40,294 bases of DNA from Desulfosporosinus sp. OT. GTDB lineage: Bacteria; Bacillota; Desulfitobacteriia; Desulfitobacteriales; Desulfitobacteriaceae. Position 1 is the first letter of the stretch. Every line of letters starts with the position of its first letter. The position numbers and the translations under genes are program-made. Positions 38,583 to 40,294 of this stretch are shown one piece after another. The DNA lies in assembly GCF_000224515.1 (NCBI RefSeq), contig NZ_AGAF01000255.1:1-40294 (forward strand). The letters run 5' to 3'. The notes under the pieces were generated by a model. It searched no databases. It saw only the letters and a program-made list of their open reading frames with translations, and was not told the DNA's origin.

Positions 38583-38610
38583 TTTACAAACGACACAAAA
38601 TATGTATAAT
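38583..38610 (+). promoter_or_regulatory. Repressor promoter with operator half-site
   Basis: TTTACA (38583-38588), a 16-bp spacer and TATAAT (38605-38610) lie upstream of the repressor gene. CGACACA, one arm of the operator, is in the spacer at 38591-38597. Binding there would give autoregulation. Confidence 0.65.
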
Positions 38611-38632
38611 ATAAACGAAGGAGGTAGTAAAA

Positions 38633-38959
38633 GTGGAAGAAGATAATTTGTTTTGGAAAAGATTGATTGCGTTACGAGAAGAAAAAGGGTGTTCCCTAGA
38701 AGAGTTAGCAAAGCACGTTGGCATTACAAAATCAGTTTTGTCTAAATACGAAAGAGGGCTCCATGTTCCAGGATTAATGGCCGCAAAACGAATTGCAGAC
38801 TTCTTTAATGTTTCCATCGACTATATAACTGGTAATTCTGAGGAAAGGAATAACGTCGCCAGGAAAGCATTCCAAGACCTTTTTAAAGACCTGTCTGAAA
38901 ACGAAAAAAGCGACGTAATTAAATATATTGAATTTATTAAGTCTAAAAAAGAAGAGTAA
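38633..38959 (+). CDS. CI-like repressor
   Basis: This encodes 108 residues from a GTG after AAGGAGG. The helix-turn-helix occupies about residues 10-65: LIALREEKGCSLEELAKHVG, then ITKSVLSKYERGLHVPGLMA and AAKRIADFFNVSIDYITG. A short helical C-terminal part follows instead of a LexA-type autocleavage domain. This suggests control by dimerisation or an antirepressor, not by RecA-stimulated cleavage. It is followed by the integrase in the same direction, and both form the lysogeny transcript. Confidence 0.85.
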   Translation: MEEDNLFWKRLIALREEKGCSLEELAKHVGITKSVLSKYERGLHVPGLMAAKRIADFFNVSIDYITGNSEERNNVARKAFQDLFKDLSENEKSDVIKYIEFIKSKKEE

Positions 38960-38987
38960 TTTTTTATAAAGATTAGGGGTGAGGCAA

Positions 38988-40103
38988 GTGGGAAGTGTAT
39001 TTCAAGATAAGAAAACTAAACGCTGGATTGGTGTAGTTGAACTTCCCTGGAAAAAATCAGATGGTAGTAGGAATCAGAAAAGGGTTTACGGCAAAGGTGT
39101 GCCCGGAAGCGCTACTCAAAAGAAAGATACTCAAAGAATGGTAAATGAACTCGAATATGAGATTGAAAACAATCTATATGTTCAAGAATCAAATGCAACT
39201 CTTGAAAATTATCTTAAGGAATGGTTTAAGGTTTACGCCGCCAATTTAGAAGAGACTACCCAGCAGTTATACCAAATGTATATTGATGTTCATGTCGTCC
39301 CTAAAATTGGACAATTAAAACTTAAGAAGATTAAGCCTATGGATCTCCAAGGATACTACAATGAAAAACTTGAAACCCTATCAGGAAACACAGTGGGTAA
39401 ATTGCATACTTTTCTTAATCGTGCTTTCAAGGATGCATACAGGAATAGACTTATTAAATTTAATCCTTGCGATGGTGTGGACAAGCCAAAGAAGAAAAGA
39501 AATCAGTTAACAATTTTAGAGGAAGAAAACTTTTATCACTTACTGCGGATGGTCGAAGGAACTTTTGATGAAGTTTGTATTCTTCTGGCTGGTGTATGTG
39601 GATTAAGAAGAGGGGAAATATTCGGGCTACGGTTAAGGGATATCGACTTTAATAAGCATGAGATATCCATTGAAGAAACTAATGTCCGTTTCAATAAAGG
39701 ATGGATTATTAAGGATCCTAAGAACGATACTAGCAAACGAAAAATATCAGTACCGGCATTCGTTACTGACACAATAAATAAATATCTATCATCTCTCAAA
39801 ATTGTCCCAGAAAGAATTTGCAGTCAATACAAACCTGGTTCTTATAGTGGGCATTTTAAAAAGCTTTTGGAGGATAACAAACTCCCTCATATACGATTCC
39901 ATGATCTACGGCACTTTAATGCTACAATCATGCTAAAGTATGGGATACCGGATAAGATTGCTTCTGGTCGACTAGGTCATAGTCAAGTGCAAACAACAAG
40001 GGAAATATATCAACATGTTTTACCTGATATGGATCACCATGCTTCAGATGTGCTAGAAGAGGTATTTTCGAAAAGAAATGATAAAAAAGCGGGTCAGAAA
40101 TAA
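38988..40103 (+). CDS. int: Phage integrase, tyrosine recombinase
   Basis: This encodes 371 residues from the GTG at 38988 (GGGGTGAGG upstream, product MGSVFQDKKTKRWIGV). Three more residues are possible from 38979. It has the AP2-like arm-binding N terminus (about 1-60), a SAM-like core-binding domain (about 70-165) and the catalytic domain. Catalytic residues are R207 (CGLRRGEI), a lysine in KNDTSKRKISVP, H305 and R308 (HDLRHF), H331 (RLGHSQ), and Y341 (EIYQH). It inserts and excises the prophage at att sites, which are expected just beyond its end. It is a different recombinase lineage from the one at 2415. Confidence 0.95.
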   Translation: MGSVFQDKKTKRWIGVVELPWKKSDGSRNQKRVYGKGVPGSATQKKDTQRMVNELEYEIENNLYVQESNATLENYLKEWFKVYAANLEETTQQLYQMYIDVHVVPKIGQLKLKKIKPMDLQGYYNEKLETLSGNTVGKLHTFLNRAFKDAYRNRLIKFNPCDGVDKPKKKRNQLTILEEENFYHLLRMVEGTFDEVCILLAGVCGLRRGEIFGLRLRDIDFNKHEISIEETNVRFNKGWIIKDPKNDTSKRKISVPAFVTDTINKYLSSLKIVPERICSQYKPGSYSGHFKKLLEDNKLPHIRFHDLRHFNATIMLKYGIPDKIASGRLGHSQVQTTREIYQHVLPDMDHHASDVLEEVFSKRNDKKAGQK

Positions 40104-40124
40104 AAGTTTCCTGACCCGCTTTTT
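40089..40124 (+). terminator. Terminator after the integrase gene
   Basis: A perfect 9-bp stem (GCGGGTCAG / CTGACCCGC) flanks a 13-nt loop and is followed by five T. It begins inside the integrase 3' end. Confidence 0.85.
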
Positions 40125-40130
40125 CTTGTG

Positions 40131-40161
40131 TGTACATTTTTCGTGTACACTGATTTGTACA
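40131..40161. other. TGTACA triple repeat beyond int, possible att/arm-binding region
   Basis: TGTACA occurs at 40131, 40144 and 40156, and GTGTAC-ACTGATTT-GTACAC is an inverted repeat within this. The rest of the gene-free right end (40104-40294) shows no credible gene. Attachment sites usually lie here, but the core cannot be found without the other end of the prophage. Confidence 0.35.
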
Positions 40162-40294
40162 CAGAGTAGGCTGTTTTATCTGAAAGCGTGTCATTTAAAA
40201 CACAAAGCAACGCTGTTAATTGCGATAGTGAGTAAAAAAGGTGGTTTTTCAAGATCCGCTAATAGTCAGTATTTCATATTTGACACATACTAGG

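Noticed and set aside
1-40294. The window as a complete circular phage genome
   Set aside because: Joining the two ends would stop the lysin two codons after the junction, inside its expected domain. The lysin simply runs off the edge.

Overview
This window is most of a temperate siphovirus-type prophage of a low-to-moderate GC Bacillota host. The evidence is the strong Shine-Dalgarno sites (GGAGG/AGGTGA) before almost every gene, frequent TTG and GTG starts, an HK97-type head module, a BppU-type baseplate/fibre protein, a DUF1906-type lysin and an ArpU/RinA-like late regulator. A clostridial, Peptococcaceae-like or Negativicutes host would fit, but the sequence does not fix the genus. The left edge cuts the lysin gene. 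The right edge lies about 190 bp beyond the integrase. No gene-free stretch exceeds 300 bp.

Layout, right to left. A tyrosine integrase and a CI-like repressor read rightward (38633-40103). They diverge from a Cro-like gene that begins a long leftward early operon (20783-38465). The early operon carries many small zinc-ribbon proteins, an HNH-AP2 homing endonuclease, a Rad50/SbcC-like ATPase with an unrecognised 305-aa partner, a UvrD-type helicase, a radical-SAM-like Gp37/Gp68 (DUF5131) protein, a C5-cytosine methyltransferase, a frameshifted Dam methyltransferase, and an O-like replication initiator. The initiator gene contains iteron-like repeats, a perfect 46-bp inverted repeat and an adjacent AT-rich tract, which together look like a lambda-style replication origin. 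Next come a frameshifted HExxH metallopeptidase, VRR-NUC and MmcB-like nucleases, a MazG-like protein and an ArpU-like regulator followed by a UUCG-loop terminator.

The late region (about 3483-20685, all leftward) runs in the usual order: HNH nuclease, small and large terminase, portal, prohead protease, major capsid protein with an extra C-terminal chitobiase-type domain, head-tail connectors, tail terminator, tail tube, tail chaperones G and GT with a -1 slippery site, a lipoprotein moron, tape measure, baseplate hub, baseplate proteins and a large BppU/SGNH-esterase fibre. A rightward cassette of three unknown small genes and a second, complete XerC/D-like tyrosine recombinase lies between the fibre and the lysis genes. 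It faces a divergently transcribed ribbon-helix-helix regulator across a promoter with repeated operator-like sites.

How it works together: the CI/Cro switch uses repeated GTGTCG-TTTT-CGACAC operators. The early genes replicate, recombine and methylate the DNA. The ArpU-like protein probably switches on the HNH/terminase-led late operon. The two recombinases, two homopolymer frameshifts, in-gene origin and terminator-bounded lipoprotein next to the tape-measure gene deserve the closest look.
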